DNA of 32,655 nt, taken from NCBI GenBank assembly GCA_018266215.1, contig JAFEAV010000074.1, positions 1 through 32,655 on the forward strand, in the 5' to 3' direction. The notes beneath the pieces are model-generated. The model had not been told where the DNA came from, did no database searches, and saw only the letters and a list, made by a program, of their open reading frames with translations. Below are positions 1-7,797 of the stretch, piece after piece. Each line of letters starts with the position of its first letter. Positions within the stretch are counted from its first letter, which is position 1. Origin of the DNA: Cyanobacteria bacterium SZAS LIN-3 (GTDB taxonomy: Bacteria > Cyanobacteriota > Vampirovibrionia > Obscuribacterales > Obscuribacteraceae). A program made the translations under genes and the position numbers.

Positions 1-620
1 ACAAAGGACTTTTGTACTTTGGGATAGTCTTTGAATACAGCTGAAAGTCTGCGCACCATGTCCGTGGCTTTGGTCGTGTCGATATCCAGTTTGGCTACCG
101 GACTTATGTCGACGACCGGCTTTTCTTTGGACATGCTGTCGGGCGGATCTTTGATGTTGCTTTCTTGCAGCGTTGCCTTTTTTGCCGCCAGATCTTCGAT
201 CGCTTTTTTGTAAGCGGCGTCGGTCTTGAGCCAGAGCTCATGCCTGATGGCGTCGTAGTTGTCGTCGACTACCAGGGCCGAGCCCCCGCCACCGCCGCCC
301 AGGAAAGAAAGTGAACCGCCGCCGCCGCCATGAGCGCTGTCGAGGCTGTAGTCGCCCTCGCGTACGTCGACGCGCAGGGTGCGGGAAACGTCTTTATTGG
401 TATTGTCGATGGCGCCGAAGGATGCGGTGACTTCAAACTCATCCGCTTGCCGCACTGTGTACGAGACAAAGTAAGGACCTTTGTATTGATCCAGATGCAG
501 CCGCGTGGTGGAGCGGTTCATTTCGTCGCGCAGCGCTTTGAAGATAACGTCGTCTTGCTCGGGCGAGGGGACGAATCCGACAGTCAGGGACGTCAGTAGT
601 GGGAGAAGCAAAAATTTCAT
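1..620 (-). CDS. TldD/PmbA-family protein, 3' end cut by window edge
   Basis: An open frame runs from ATG at 620 to the window edge (206 codons seen). It begins with a likely signal peptide (MKFLLLPLLTSLTVGF). It then follows the same pattern as the N-terminal region of the upstream gene: a 'LRDEMNRS' helix where the neighbour has 'MRKELDRS', then 'GPYFVSYTV', 'LRVDVREGD' and 'AIRHELWLKTDAAYKKA'. A Gly-rich stretch at about residues 98-113 is absent from the neighbour. The ATG overlaps the neighbour's TGA (ATGA), so the two are probably translationally coupled. TldD and PmbA/TldE proteins form hetero-pairs that process peptides, with one member carrying the metal site. This could be the partner subunit, but the region that would hold the active site lies outside the window. 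Family placement rests on similarity to the complete neighbour. Confidence 0.8.
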   Translation of the reverse strand, partial: MKFLLLPLLTSLTVGFVPSPEQDDVIFKALRDEMNRSTTRLHLDQYKGPYFVSYTVRQADEFEVTASFGAIDNTNKDVSRTLRVDVREGDYSLDSAHGGGGGSLSFLGGGGGGSALVVDDNYDAIRHELWLKTDAAYKKAIEDLAAKKATLQESNIKDPPDSMSKEKPVVDISPVAKLDIDTTKATDMVRRLSAVFKDYPKVQKSF

Positions 621-2506
621 TTCTTGGCCTCCGCCGGTTTATCTGAGCTTTCTTTTTTGTCTTCTTTATCGAAGAGCGGAGCCGGTAAGAGCGGCGGTTT
701 ATCCTGATCCTTGGATTGCAGTTCGACTTCGATTGTGCCGACCAGCAAGCTGGGAGAAGTGGCTGAGACCGGCACCCAGCCGGATTCAGCTCCGCAGGTG
801 CCGTTAAATGTATCGTCGTCTTCGGCGGCGCACATGATGCGCTCCAGCGAGGCCAGGGGGGTGCCGACCAGGTCGACGCCACGCAAGAGCTCGTCCGGTC
901 TGCCGTCGGCGTAGACTCGCCACACTCTCAGGGGCAGCAGTTTGAATGACTGCGGCATAAACGTCTGGGTCATGGTGAAGCCGCCGGCGATCTCATCAAA
1001 AACTAGACCATAGGGCTTGCCCTGTTTCTTCACTTCTTCAATCAGCATGCCGCGCAATTTTTCGTAGGGCACGCGCTTGGAGCTGTCCACAATCAGGTTG
1101 CCCTGTCTGGCGACCGGCTCGTGGCCCGGGGAGCAGCGTCCGTGACCGTTGGACTTATTGAAGTCTTTGACCGGTGAGCGCGACATGAGGAAGCCCTTCA
1201 ATATGCCTTTGTCGACCAGAGAGACTTTTTGTGCCGCCACGCCTTCATCGTCAAACTTGTAGTAGCCGTTCAGAGGCTTGGTGCCGAAGCGCTGTCTGGT
1301 CGGATCGTCGCTGACCGAGATGAAGTCGGGCATGATCTGTTTGCCGACTTTTTTGGCGAAGGTACGGCCTTCCGATTCGTCTTTTTGTCTGTGGCCTTCG
1401 ATGCGATGGCCGAAGATTTCGTGGAAGAATACGCCCGACGCCTTGTTTTTCAAGATGGCGGGGCCGGCGTATGGTTCGGCTCTGGGCGCGGTTTTGAGCG
1501 TGGTCAAATCCTGACTCAGTTTGCGTACCATTTTTTCCAGCGCTTCATCATTGGGCAATTCATCGGGAGAGAGCGCTTCGATGCCGTCGTAAAGCCAGAT
1601 TTTCATGCCATCACTGGCGGTGGTTGTGGCGGTGGACATGATGCGATATTGCAGCTGTTCGTCTTGAATATTGGTGCCTTCGCTGTTGACGAGATAACGC
1701 TTGGTGCGAGAGGCGGTGAAGGTGATATTGCTGTCCTGCACTTCAGGGAATTCTTTGAAGATGGTGGACAGGCGTTTCAGTCTCGCATCCCAGGCGGCTT
1801 TATCCACCGAAAAATTAGTGAACTTGCCATTCTCTTGATTGGGCGTCTCCAGGGAGAAGTCATCGGAGGTATCGTCCTCTTCGACTTTCACGTCTTTATT
1901 GGTTTTGACCTTGCGATACTTGTTTTGCGCCGCTTTAAAAGCCGCGTCGGTGCGCAGCCAGAGACTGGTGCGTATGGCCGCAGCGTCGTCTTCTATGGGG
2001 AAAGGCTGGATGCCGCCCGGCAGATCTGAAAAATCGAAAGAGAAGCCGGCGGAGCGCAGCTTGTGCGTGTTGTCCACTTTGGGGTCGCCCACGCGCAGGT
2101 CGATATCCAGATTTCTTTTGTGGTCGTTCGTTTCCTGGTTATAGCTGCCGCCGTAATCGGATTGCAGAGTCAGGGATTCAGTGTCATAAACTGCGTAGGA
2201 AAGGAAATAAAGCGGTGCGTCGCCGGCATTTTTGAGTTTGGCCATCGAGCGGTCCAACTCTTTGCGCATCGAATCGAGCAAGACGCCCTGGCTCGGAGTC
2301 GTCGCCGGGCCGGTTTGCACTTTTCCTTTGCCTGCTTTCTTCTTCGCGCCTGCCGCTTTAGTTGCTTTAGGGTCGGCGGTGGAAGCTGCTGCCGGAGCCG
2401 CTCCGCACTGCGAAAGCATGAGACTAAAAGCCAAAGCCGCCGTGCACAATTTGCTCGCGGCGACTTTAGAGTTGTTGAGATTTTGAGGCTGCAATTTAAG
2501 TATCAC
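617..2506 (-). CDS. TldD-like metalloprotease with N-terminal export signal
   Basis: A 629-residue TldD/PmbA-family protein. The TldD metal motif HExxxH is present as HEIFGH (H362, E363, H366), and a Cys near the C-terminus (C571, context 'TCGAESGWVPV') lies where TldD has its third ligand, so the site looks complete. Classical TldD is about 480 residues and cytosolic. This protein instead starts with a hydrophobic segment (about residues 18-36, ending near 'LSQCGAAPAAAS'), an Ala/Lys-rich linker and an extra N-terminal domain, suggesting export. The chosen start is GTG; its ribosome site is weak, and a later ATG inside the signal region is possible. The downstream paralogue overlaps by ATGA. 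Pairing of an active and a partner subunit outside the cytoplasm is an inference from the tandem order and signals; the substrate is unknown. Confidence 0.85.
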   Translation of the reverse strand: MILKLQPQNLNNSKVAASKLCTAALAFSLMLSQCGAAPAAASTADPKATKAAGAKKKAGKGKVQTGPATTPSQGVLLDSMRKELDRSMAKLKNAGDAPLYFLSYAVYDTESLTLQSDYGGSYNQETNDHKRNLDIDLRVGDPKVDNTHKLRSAGFSFDFSDLPGGIQPFPIEDDAAAIRTSLWLRTDAAFKAAQNKYRKVKTNKDVKVEEDDTSDDFSLETPNQENGKFTNFSVDKAAWDARLKRLSTIFKEFPEVQDSNITFTASRTKRYLVNSEGTNIQDEQLQYRIMSTATTTASDGMKIWLYDGIEALSPDELPNDEALEKMVRKLSQDLTTLKTAPRAEPYAGPAILKNKASGVFFHEIFGHRIEGHRQKDESEGRTFAKKVGKQIMPDFISVSDDPTRQRFGTKPLNGYYKFDDEGVAAQKVSLVDKGILKGFLMSRSPVKDFNKSNGHGRCSPGHEPVARQGNLIVDSSKRVPYEKLRGMLIEEVKKQGKPYGLVFDEIAGGFTMTQTFMPQSFKLLPLRVWRVYADGRPDELLRGVDLVGTPLASLERIMCAAEDDDTFNGTCGAESGWVPVSATSPSLLVGTIEVELQSKDQDKPPLLPAPLFDKEDKKESSDKPAEAKK

Positions 2507-2512
2507 TCTTTA

Positions 2513-2537
2513 GTAAAAACCTCGATTGTAGAGGCTT
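2513..2537 (-). terminator. possible intrinsic terminator
   Basis: On the minus strand an imperfect 7-bp stem (AAGCCTC/GAGGTTT, one G-T pair, 7-nt loop) is followed by a run of five T. It lies between the small Cys-rich gene and the TldD-like gene, so it could end the former or reduce read-through into the latter. The stem is short, so confidence is low. Confidence 0.35.
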
Positions 2538-2575
2538 GAGTGACTGATTGCAAGGTCGCAAGCGGAGTCGGGCGC

Positions 2576-3007
2576 TTACTTCGCTACACCGCCGCCGCTT
2601 GAAATCTTCTGGCAGTTGCCTATGGTCTTACGGCATTCATTAGCGCAGGCCAGCATCTTATTGTCGGTATTGAATTTGTCGCAGGATTTTGCGCAATTGG
2701 TCGCGGCATCGACGGCCAGACCGGCCGCTTTTGTCTGCAAATAGGCGGAGCCGCGATTGAGGAAATCATCGGTCGATTTACAAGCGTTGATGCAATCTTT
2801 TAAAGCGTTTGTAACACTGGCCTCGGCGTATTTACCGCCCTTTTTTGTGCAGTAGTCGAGGGTCTTTTGACAGGTTTCAGCACAGGATTTGCAGTTACCC
2901 CTGGCTATCTCGGCTGTGGTCTGAGCGTAAGCATACTGCTGGCCGAAGGAGAAAGTCAGGGCGCAGAATAGCAGGGTGAGAGTTTTGATAAGGTGATTCA
3001 GATTCAT
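2576..3007 (-). CDS. small exported Cys-rich helical protein, possible metal binder
   Basis: A 143-residue protein with a clear signal peptide (hydrophobic 'LIKTLTLLFCALTFSFG', probable cleavage after 'AYA'). The mature part carries about eleven Cys, several in CxxxC pairs spaced along predicted helices (CKSCAETC, CINAC, CAKSC, CANEC). This layout resembles DUF326-type four-helix-bundle copper-binding or Csp-like copper storage proteins. That is a pattern match, not a firm assignment; disulfide-stabilised helices are the alternative. I chose the ATG at 3007 rather than the one 18 nt upstream because AAAGGA sits 7 nt before it. No metal transporter or regulator lies next to it. Confidence 0.75.
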   Translation of the reverse strand: MNLNHLIKTLTLLFCALTFSFGQQYAYAQTTAEIARGNCKSCAETCQKTLDYCTKKGGKYAEASVTNALKDCINACKSTDDFLNRGSAYLQTKAAGLAVDAATNCAKSCDKFNTDNKMLACANECRKTIGNCQKISSGGGVAK

Positions 3008-3101
3008 AGAAATATCCTTTGACATTGGGAAAATGCCAGCACAACGAAATATCCGGTTTTTGGGTTAGACCGGATTGTTGGCGATAAGTTCCATTTTTTG
3101 A

Positions 3102-4169
3102 TTATTTGCTGAAGCGCTCAAGGCCCTCTGCGGCGAGCTTGCTGTCAATAGCCGAGGCCGTGTGGGGGAAATATGCCCGTAGCTGGTTGACCAACTTGGT
3201 ATCCCTGTTTTGATACAGTTCGGCAAATAATTCGCGCCGACCGCTTGGCCTCAATTCACCCGAGCTCAGCTGGCCCTGGATAAAGACATGCACGGTGGGC
3301 AGTTCGCGCAGCCAGTCAATTTGTTTTGCGGCCGAAAGCGCCCTGATTGAGCTCATGTCCCGATCGACGGCGGTATTGAGTTCTTTGCTGTCGCTGAAAT
3401 ACTTTTCGCCCGGTGCCATGGCGTCATCTATGGCGTGGCCGATTTCGTGTTGTTTCGCTTCCTGGGCGCTCTCGAAGCGTTCGGTGATGATTTCCTTTGA
3501 GCCGGCGTTGTAGATGGCTGAAGCCACCGAGACAATGGGCGCTTCCTCGGCATAATCCTTGAGGGCGGAGCCCAGTCTGCCGGGTACTGACTTTATTGTG
3601 ATGCCTCGGGCTTGCAATAACTCCCTGACCGAAGGAGGTACACTCTCGTTTGAGTCGATGGTGTCGCCGGCGGTGCCCGTTCCTGGTTTCCAGTTGGGTA
3701 ATATCGGCGGGGTTATGGAAGCCTTCTGTCTGATGTCGGCATAGGTGAGGGCGCTTTTCAGGTCTTCTCTGGTAATGGCATTGGGGTCCATCTGGTAAAG
3801 ATTCCAGAATGCACCGGTCCTCGTCTGATGTTTCAGGTCGTTGAAGTGGCGGGTTAGAGAGGTCAGCATCAGCCTCTCCAGCTCGGTTTTGCCCTGGCTG
3901 GGACTGATTTCTGCCAGTTGCAGTTTGCCGTCGCCGTCGCGGTCCAGGTCGGCAAATCGGGCATTGGCGAAACCAAGCGCCAGATCATCCAGGCGGGGAT
4001 TGACTACAGATTTGAGATTTTGCCAGTAGCGACTGTTGTCGCCCGGCGCGGACATATTTTTGCTGACTTCGGCCTGCAGGGCCTCGTAGGCTTCCGTCGC
4101 CGTCGGTGCGGCGGTGACCCGGTCCATGGAATTGTCGGCGCGCACTGTGTCGCGCAATTCGGGGGTCAT
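3102..4169 (-). CDS. EF-hand plus HEXXH metalloprotease (lethal-factor-like domain)
   Basis: A 355-residue protein without an obvious signal peptide. Residues 76-87 form a canonical EF-hand calcium loop (D76, D78, D80, E87, with Gly at 81). The C-terminal half contains HEIGH (H241, E242, H245) followed by 'AIDDAM' and, about 70 residues later, 'ELFAELYQ'. HExGHAxDD plus a downstream E-x-F-A-E helix is the signature of the anthrax lethal-factor-like (ATLF) zinc peptidase domain, with a Glu of the second motif as the likely third zinc ligand. Calcium-dependent activity is an inference. The start ATG lacks a strong ribosome site. It lies 21 nt downstream of the HigA-like gene on the same strand and may share its transcript. 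The substrate is unknown. Confidence 0.75.
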   Translation of the reverse strand: MTPELRDTVRADNSMDRVTAAPTATEAYEALQAEVSKNMSAPGDNSRYWQNLKSVVNPRLDDLALGFANARFADLDRDGDGKLQLAEISPSQGKTELERLMLTSLTRHFNDLKHQTRTGAFWNLYQMDPNAITREDLKSALTYADIRQKASITPPILPNWKPGTGTAGDTIDSNESVPPSVRELLQARGITIKSVPGRLGSALKDYAEEAPIVSVASAIYNAGSKEIITERFESAQEAKQHEIGHAIDDAMAPGEKYFSDSKELNTAVDRDMSSIRALSAAKQIDWLRELPTVHVFIQGQLSSGELRPSGRRELFAELYQNRDTKLVNQLRAYFPHTASAIDSKLAAEGLERFSK

Positions 4170-4190
4170 AGTTGAAATCTCAGGGAGAGA

Positions 4191-4439
4191 TTATTGGCAC
4201 GTGTAGTGATGATTCTGGGCCTTGAGCCAGAAGTCGGGGGTTGTGCCCAGGGCATAGGACAACACCAGGGCTGTTTCCGGCGATATGCCGCGGCGCCCGC
4301 TGACAATATCTTGCACCTTGGATTGCGGCCAGCCGACGGTCTTTGAAAACTCCGATTGGCTCAGCCCTCGAGGCTCTAGAAAATCGGACAGTAATATCTC
4401 TCCAGCTGTGATTTGCGGTCTTAAATGGTTGCCTGTCAT
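4191..4439 (-). CDS. HigA/VapI-family HTH protein (orphan antitoxin-like)
   Basis: An 82-residue XRE-type helix-turn-helix protein that follows the HigA pattern closely: 'AGEILLSDFLEPRGLSQSEF', then recognition-helix 'PQSKVQDIVSGRRGIS', then 'ALVLSYALGTTPDFWLKAQNHH'. HigA proteins bind DNA at their own promoter and neutralise HigB RNase toxins. No HigB-like ORF lies on either side: upstream is the divergent vWA gene and downstream an EF-hand metalloprotease. The C-terminus after 'FWLKAQ' is shorter than in typical HigA of about 95-100 residues. I chose the ATG at 4439, which gives the family's usual N-terminus, although no Shine-Dalgarno precedes it. It may be a stand-alone regulator of its own and the divergent promoter. 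Confidence 0.75.
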   Translation of the reverse strand: MTGNHLRPQITAGEILLSDFLEPRGLSQSEFSKTVGWPQSKVQDIVSGRRGISPETALVLSYALGTTPDFWLKAQNHHYTCQ

Positions 4440-4515
4440 AGTGTTAGTGGACCCTGTGGCTCGATTGTGGGGGTATATTGAAAGATTAAACCGGTATAAG
4501 GACTTGGTCAAGCGT

Positions 4516-5889
4516 ATGATCCGCACGTATGACGGCAAAAGGGGGCTCTCAGCAGGGCTGATTGCCGTACTGGCCTGCTTTTCGCTTGGTTGTCAGCCGG
4601 CGGCGGCGGAGAAGATCATATTTCGTAGTCTTGTGCCCACCCTGGAGCCGCTTCCGGCTCCCAGGGTGCTGCGAGGGTCGGTTGTCGAGGCCGTCGGCGC
4701 GCCGGTGCCCGCCGTCAATGTCTTCGGGTATGCCGAAAGCGGCAGCCGTTATCCGACCGAAGTTACCTATGTCGCACCAGATACGGTAGCGTGGCGCGGT
4801 GGTCTGCAAAAGAATGATCGTATTTTGAGCGCTCGGGTGAAGGATGGGCGGGCCGATTTAATTGTCATGCGGGCTGGCAAAAAATATAGTTGTGTTCTGC
4901 GCCTGGCCGCTGCCGCCGGCACGCTGGACTCCGGCACCGCCGGTGATGGCGCGCTCAAGGGCGGTGCATCCAAAAACAGTCCTGCCCAGGCTCTGGTGAA
5001 CTACTCCATCGCCATGGTCGTTGATAATTCCGCATCTATGGGCACCAGGGATTGTCCCGGCGATATCAGTCGCTGGCAGTGGTGCAAAGACCATATCAAC
5101 GAGCTGTACAGCCAGGAAAACGGTGTTCTGCAGCGCAATATCAGCATCGTCACCTTTGATTCCAATTTTCATTCACGGCAAAACTGCTCTCCCTCGGACC
5201 TGAAAAGTGTCTTCGCTTCTGCAATCCCGAGCGGTGAGACCTATATGGCTCCGGCTCTTGAGGAAGCCTTTTTGCTTGTGCGGCGTCAGCTTAACTCCGG
5301 CCGCCCGGCGATTGTCAGCGTGATTTCGGATGGGCGACCAAGCGATGTGGAAAATGTCAAAAAGGCCATTATTAAAGAGACAAATATTTTGTCAAACCCG
5401 AAATTGTTGTCGATAGTCTTCATTGAAGTCGGCACCCCGGAACACTATTTGCGGGAGCTGGATAATGACCTGGTGAAGCAGGGCGCGGCGGCCGATATCG
5501 TCAAGGTCGTGCCCTTTGCCGAGGCCCAGGGCCAGGGGCTGTCCAAGACCCTGGCCGCAACCATCCCCAAACCTCCCTCGACAACCCCGGGCTCCGGGCT
5601 GACTGTCTCCGGCGGCGTAAGCGCCCGGGACACCGGTCCAAACAGAGCGCAGGCGGCGATTTCCAGCCATATCTTTACTTTCAACCCCAATGCCGGCACC
5701 CGGCATACCCTGGTCACCAGGCCTGCTCCGGCGGTTGTCCCAACTCCCGCCGCGCGCGCTGTACCGCAGCTGATTAAACCGCATCCGACCGGCACTCCCC
5801 CCGTCGGTGCTGCCGTTCCGGTCAAGCCTCAGGAAATTGACGAAAAGGCCGCAGTATTGCGCGGCAGTGCCGACAGGACTTACAAATGA
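4516..5889 (+). CDS. secreted PDZ-like / von Willebrand factor A protein
   Basis: About 457 residues from ATG 4516. A hydrophobic N-terminus (residues about 11-30, 'LIAVLACFSLGCQPAAA') suggests a signal peptide, possibly a lipoprotein, though the lipobox is not ideal. Residues about 55-130 look PDZ-like ('TVAWRGGLQKNDRIL' is typical of the PDZ ligand groove). A vWA domain follows at about 163-320 with an intact metal-ion adhesion site: D170-x-S172-x-S174 (DNSAS), T242 and D272 (SDGR). The C-terminal 120 residues are Pro/Ala/Thr-rich and probably disordered. vWA domains mediate Mg-dependent protein binding. The open frame extends upstream to 4285, but that part overlaps the divergent HigA-like gene and lies before the signal peptide, so it was excluded. 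A J-domain gene follows 22 nt downstream. Confidence 0.8.
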   Translation: MIRTYDGKRGLSAGLIAVLACFSLGCQPAAAEKIIFRSLVPTLEPLPAPRVLRGSVVEAVGAPVPAVNVFGYAESGSRYPTEVTYVAPDTVAWRGGLQKNDRILSARVKDGRADLIVMRAGKKYSCVLRLAAAAGTLDSGTAGDGALKGGASKNSPAQALVNYSIAMVVDNSASMGTRDCPGDISRWQWCKDHINELYSQENGVLQRNISIVTFDSNFHSRQNCSPSDLKSVFASAIPSGETYMAPALEEAFLLVRRQLNSGRPAIVSVISDGRPSDVENVKKAIIKETNILSNPKLLSIVFIEVGTPEHYLRELDNDLVKQGAAADIVKVVPFAEAQGQGLSKTLAATIPKPPSTTPGSGLTVSGGVSARDTGPNRAQAAISSHIFTFNPNAGTRHTLVTRPAPAVVPTPAARAVPQLIKPHPTGTPPVGAAVPVKPQEIDEKAAVLRGSADRTYK

Positions 5890-5911
5890 AAATTTGATAT
5901 GCTCTTGAACT

Positions 5912-6490
5912 ATGGCAGCGAAGAATACACCCACGGCTCTTTATACCTCGTTGTCTGCGGCGCAGGCTCTGGCAGGTACTAATCAGTTTGTAGAAGCCGA
6001 AGTCAAATATCAGGAAGCGCTCAGGCAGGCCACCAAAGACTTTGGTCCCGAAAGCGATCAGGTTGTGCTTGTGCTCAGTATTCTGGCCGCTTTTTATCAT
6101 TCACAAAATCGGCATCAGGAGGCCATTCCCCTGGATACCAGATTGGCCGAATGGACGATGCGCAGTCAGCCTAAAGTGGTTGAGCAGCCGGAGAAAAAGT
6201 TTGTCGGCTCCAACCGCAGTCATTCCGACCTTCCCAGTCAGGATGCCGGTGTACGCATTCCCGGCAGTCTTCGTCATGCGTGTCAAATTTTGGGTATTCC
6301 AATGGACAGTCAGTTGACTGCAGCGCTCGTCAATCAGGCCTGGAAGAAACAGATGCTTTCTGCCGCTGCCCATCCTGATCTTGGCGGCAACACCGACGAA
6401 GCGGTTTTGCTCAACAATGCCAAAATTGAGATGATGAGCTTTCTGGAATCGTGCGCGCCCAAGCTGGGAGCTAAGTTTAAGAAGGACTAG
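5912..6490 (+). CDS. TPR-like protein with C-terminal J domain
   Basis: A 192-residue protein. Residues about 10-85 resemble one to two tetratricopeptide helices pairs ('ALAGTNQFVEAEVKYQEALR', then 'AAFYHSQNRHQEAI'). Residues about 120-180 resemble a compact J domain: 'CQILGIP', a long helix 'ALVNQAWKKQMLSAA', the diagnostic HPD tripeptide (H154-P155-D156) followed by LGGN, and a final helix 'AVLLNNAKIEMMSFLE'. The HPD motif stimulates Hsp70 ATPase, so this may be a DnaK co-chaperone that recruits clients through its TPR. The J domain is C-terminal, unlike in DnaJ. It has no signal peptide, so it is probably cytosolic, and it follows the vWA gene closely, suggesting an operon. No Shine-Dalgarno is evident. 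Confidence 0.72.
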   Translation: MAAKNTPTALYTSLSAAQALAGTNQFVEAEVKYQEALRQATKDFGPESDQVVLVLSILAAFYHSQNRHQEAIPLDTRLAEWTMRSQPKVVEQPEKKFVGSNRSHSDLPSQDAGVRIPGSLRHACQILGIPMDSQLTAALVNQAWKKQMLSAAAHPDLGGNTDEAVLLNNAKIEMMSFLESCAPKLGAKFKKD

Positions 6491-6493
6491 CGC

Positions 6494-7663
6494 TCAGATG
6501 AAAGAGCGGGCCATTGAGTGAAAATATTTGGGGAATAGATCAAGGCTCATCTTGAAGATACCATCGCCTTTTTGCTCAAATTTCAGGTGACTGGGATCTT
6601 CATCGTAGTGGAATTGCCTGGAGCCGGCTCCATGCGGATTCCGCACCGTGACCATGTTTCTTGATTGATCAATGCCGATGATGGTGTAGGCGTGTGCGCC
6701 AAAAACCAGTTCCGGCAAGTCTCTGATTTGTGAATCACCCTTGGTGCCTGCGATTATTGGATTGCCCGATCTGACCGCGCCGCCGATGAATGATGATAAT
6801 TCGCTGGGGGAGGTTTGATCGTTGAGCATCATGATCTCGGCTTTGTTGCCGGTGATGCAGCCCATGCCTACTTCCAGTCGTGACTGATCGTCGTAGGCAC
6901 CGCCGGCGCCCTGGTTATTGGGAAACTTGCGTATCTGGGCGCATTCCAAAAGCGAGGCCCAGAGCGCTCGGTTAGTGATGCCGGCTGCTTCGCAATCGGC
7001 TTCGGATACGATGTATTCCTTGCCGTCGCCGGGGAAGCGCACTACATACTTATCGCCGTCGCCATAGTGGATCATGTTGGCCAGCAATCGTTGCCCGCGG
7101 GGAAGTTGTGCCAGGGCGGACATTGAGGCCTCAAACCAGCAGTTCGGATAACGGGATTGGTCAATGGCGTTGGCACCTTCCTTGGCTATTTCCTCGGTGG
7201 AGAACGCAATTGCTCCCTTTACCCGGTTTCTGGCCGGTCGACTTGACGCCGTTGAGGCGGATGCTTCCGGTGCGGCGGCGTTTGGCGCCTGGGCGCTGGC
7301 TGCCCCGGTTGCAGTAGCCTGTGCGGCAGGGCTCAGCCCCAGTGCGGTTTGAGACAGTGCTCCCTCGGGCGTGCTGGAGAAGTTTTTGCCGATGTACTCA
7401 AATAGTTGTCTGGCTCTGGCCGCTCGACCCGCTCCCCGGTTGGCCAGGGCGGCGTAGTAATAGAGGCGGGGTTCGGGCGTGGCTGTGCGGATTATTGATT
7501 CATAGGCGTCAGCAGAGGCCGCGTATTGTTTCTGGTTGTAGAGATTGTAGGCTTTCATCACCGGAGAGTTGTCCGCCTGCGCAATTTGGCTGTTCACAGT
7601 CAGGGCTGCGATTGCAGCAAGAAGGCCGAAGGCGGTGCAATTTGCAGATCTTCGCAGGGACAT
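6494..7663 (-). CDS. secreted TPR protein with calpain-like (C2) cysteine protease domain
   Basis: A 389-residue protein starting with ATG 5 nt after an excellent GGAGGA site. It has a signal peptide (residues 1-30, 'AIAALTVNSQIAQA'), a TPR-like region at about 31-110 ('YNLYNQKQYAASADAYESII', 'YYAALANRGAGRAARARQLF'), an Ala/Ser-rich linker (about 113-150), and a papain-fold domain. The three catalytic positions match calpains rather than C39 or NlpC peptidases: C175 in 'NCWFEAS', H324 in 'GAHAYTIIG' and N342 in 'VRNPHG'. All three are present, so activity is expected. Calpain-like proteases are scattered in bacteria and their roles are mostly unknown. The protein should act outside the cytoplasm. 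No EF-hand or calcium site is visible in this one. Confidence 0.8.
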   Translation of the reverse strand: MSLRRSANCTAFGLLAAIAALTVNSQIAQADNSPVMKAYNLYNQKQYAASADAYESIIRTATPEPRLYYYAALANRGAGRAARARQLFEYIGKNFSSTPEGALSQTALGLSPAAQATATGAASAQAPNAAAPEASASTASSRPARNRVKGAIAFSTEEIAKEGANAIDQSRYPNCWFEASMSALAQLPRGQRLLANMIHYGDGDKYVVRFPGDGKEYIVSEADCEAAGITNRALWASLLECAQIRKFPNNQGAGGAYDDQSRLEVGMGCITGNKAEIMMLNDQTSPSELSSFIGGAVRSGNPIIAGTKGDSQIRDLPELVFGAHAYTIIGIDQSRNMVTVRNPHGAGSRQFHYDEDPSHLKFEQKGDGIFKMSLDLFPKYFHSMARSFI

Positions 7664-7755
7664 TTAGTCCTCCATGATGTTTGAGTCGGTATCAGATAAC
7701 GGTTGCTGTTTTGCCATGCTATCACGCCAGAGGGCTAATATAAGCGCTGCGCCAG

Positions 7756-7770
7756 CCTGATATAATCAGG
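7756..7770 (+). promoter_or_regulatory. -10 box inside a palindrome, promoter/operator of the R-M genes
   Basis: CCTGAT-ATA-ATCAGG is a perfect 6-bp inverted repeat around a 3-bp centre. It contains a consensus -10 hexamer TATAAT (7761-7766). No good -35 is present 17 bp upstream. A dimeric repressor bound here would occlude the -10, which would suit R-M control. No separate controller (C) gene is visible, so autoregulation or another factor is inferred. Confidence 0.45.
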
Positions 7771-7797
7771 CAAATTGAAATGGTTTTGGGAGTCCAA

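Noticed and set aside
1229..2029. 266-codon plus-strand ORF antisense to the TldD-like gene
   Set aside because: The minus-strand frame encodes a clear TldD protein with its HExxxH site; the antisense frame has no recognisable domain.
4285..4515. Upstream extension of the vWA gene
   Set aside because: It overlaps the divergent HigA-like gene and would bury the signal peptide about 90 residues inside the protein.
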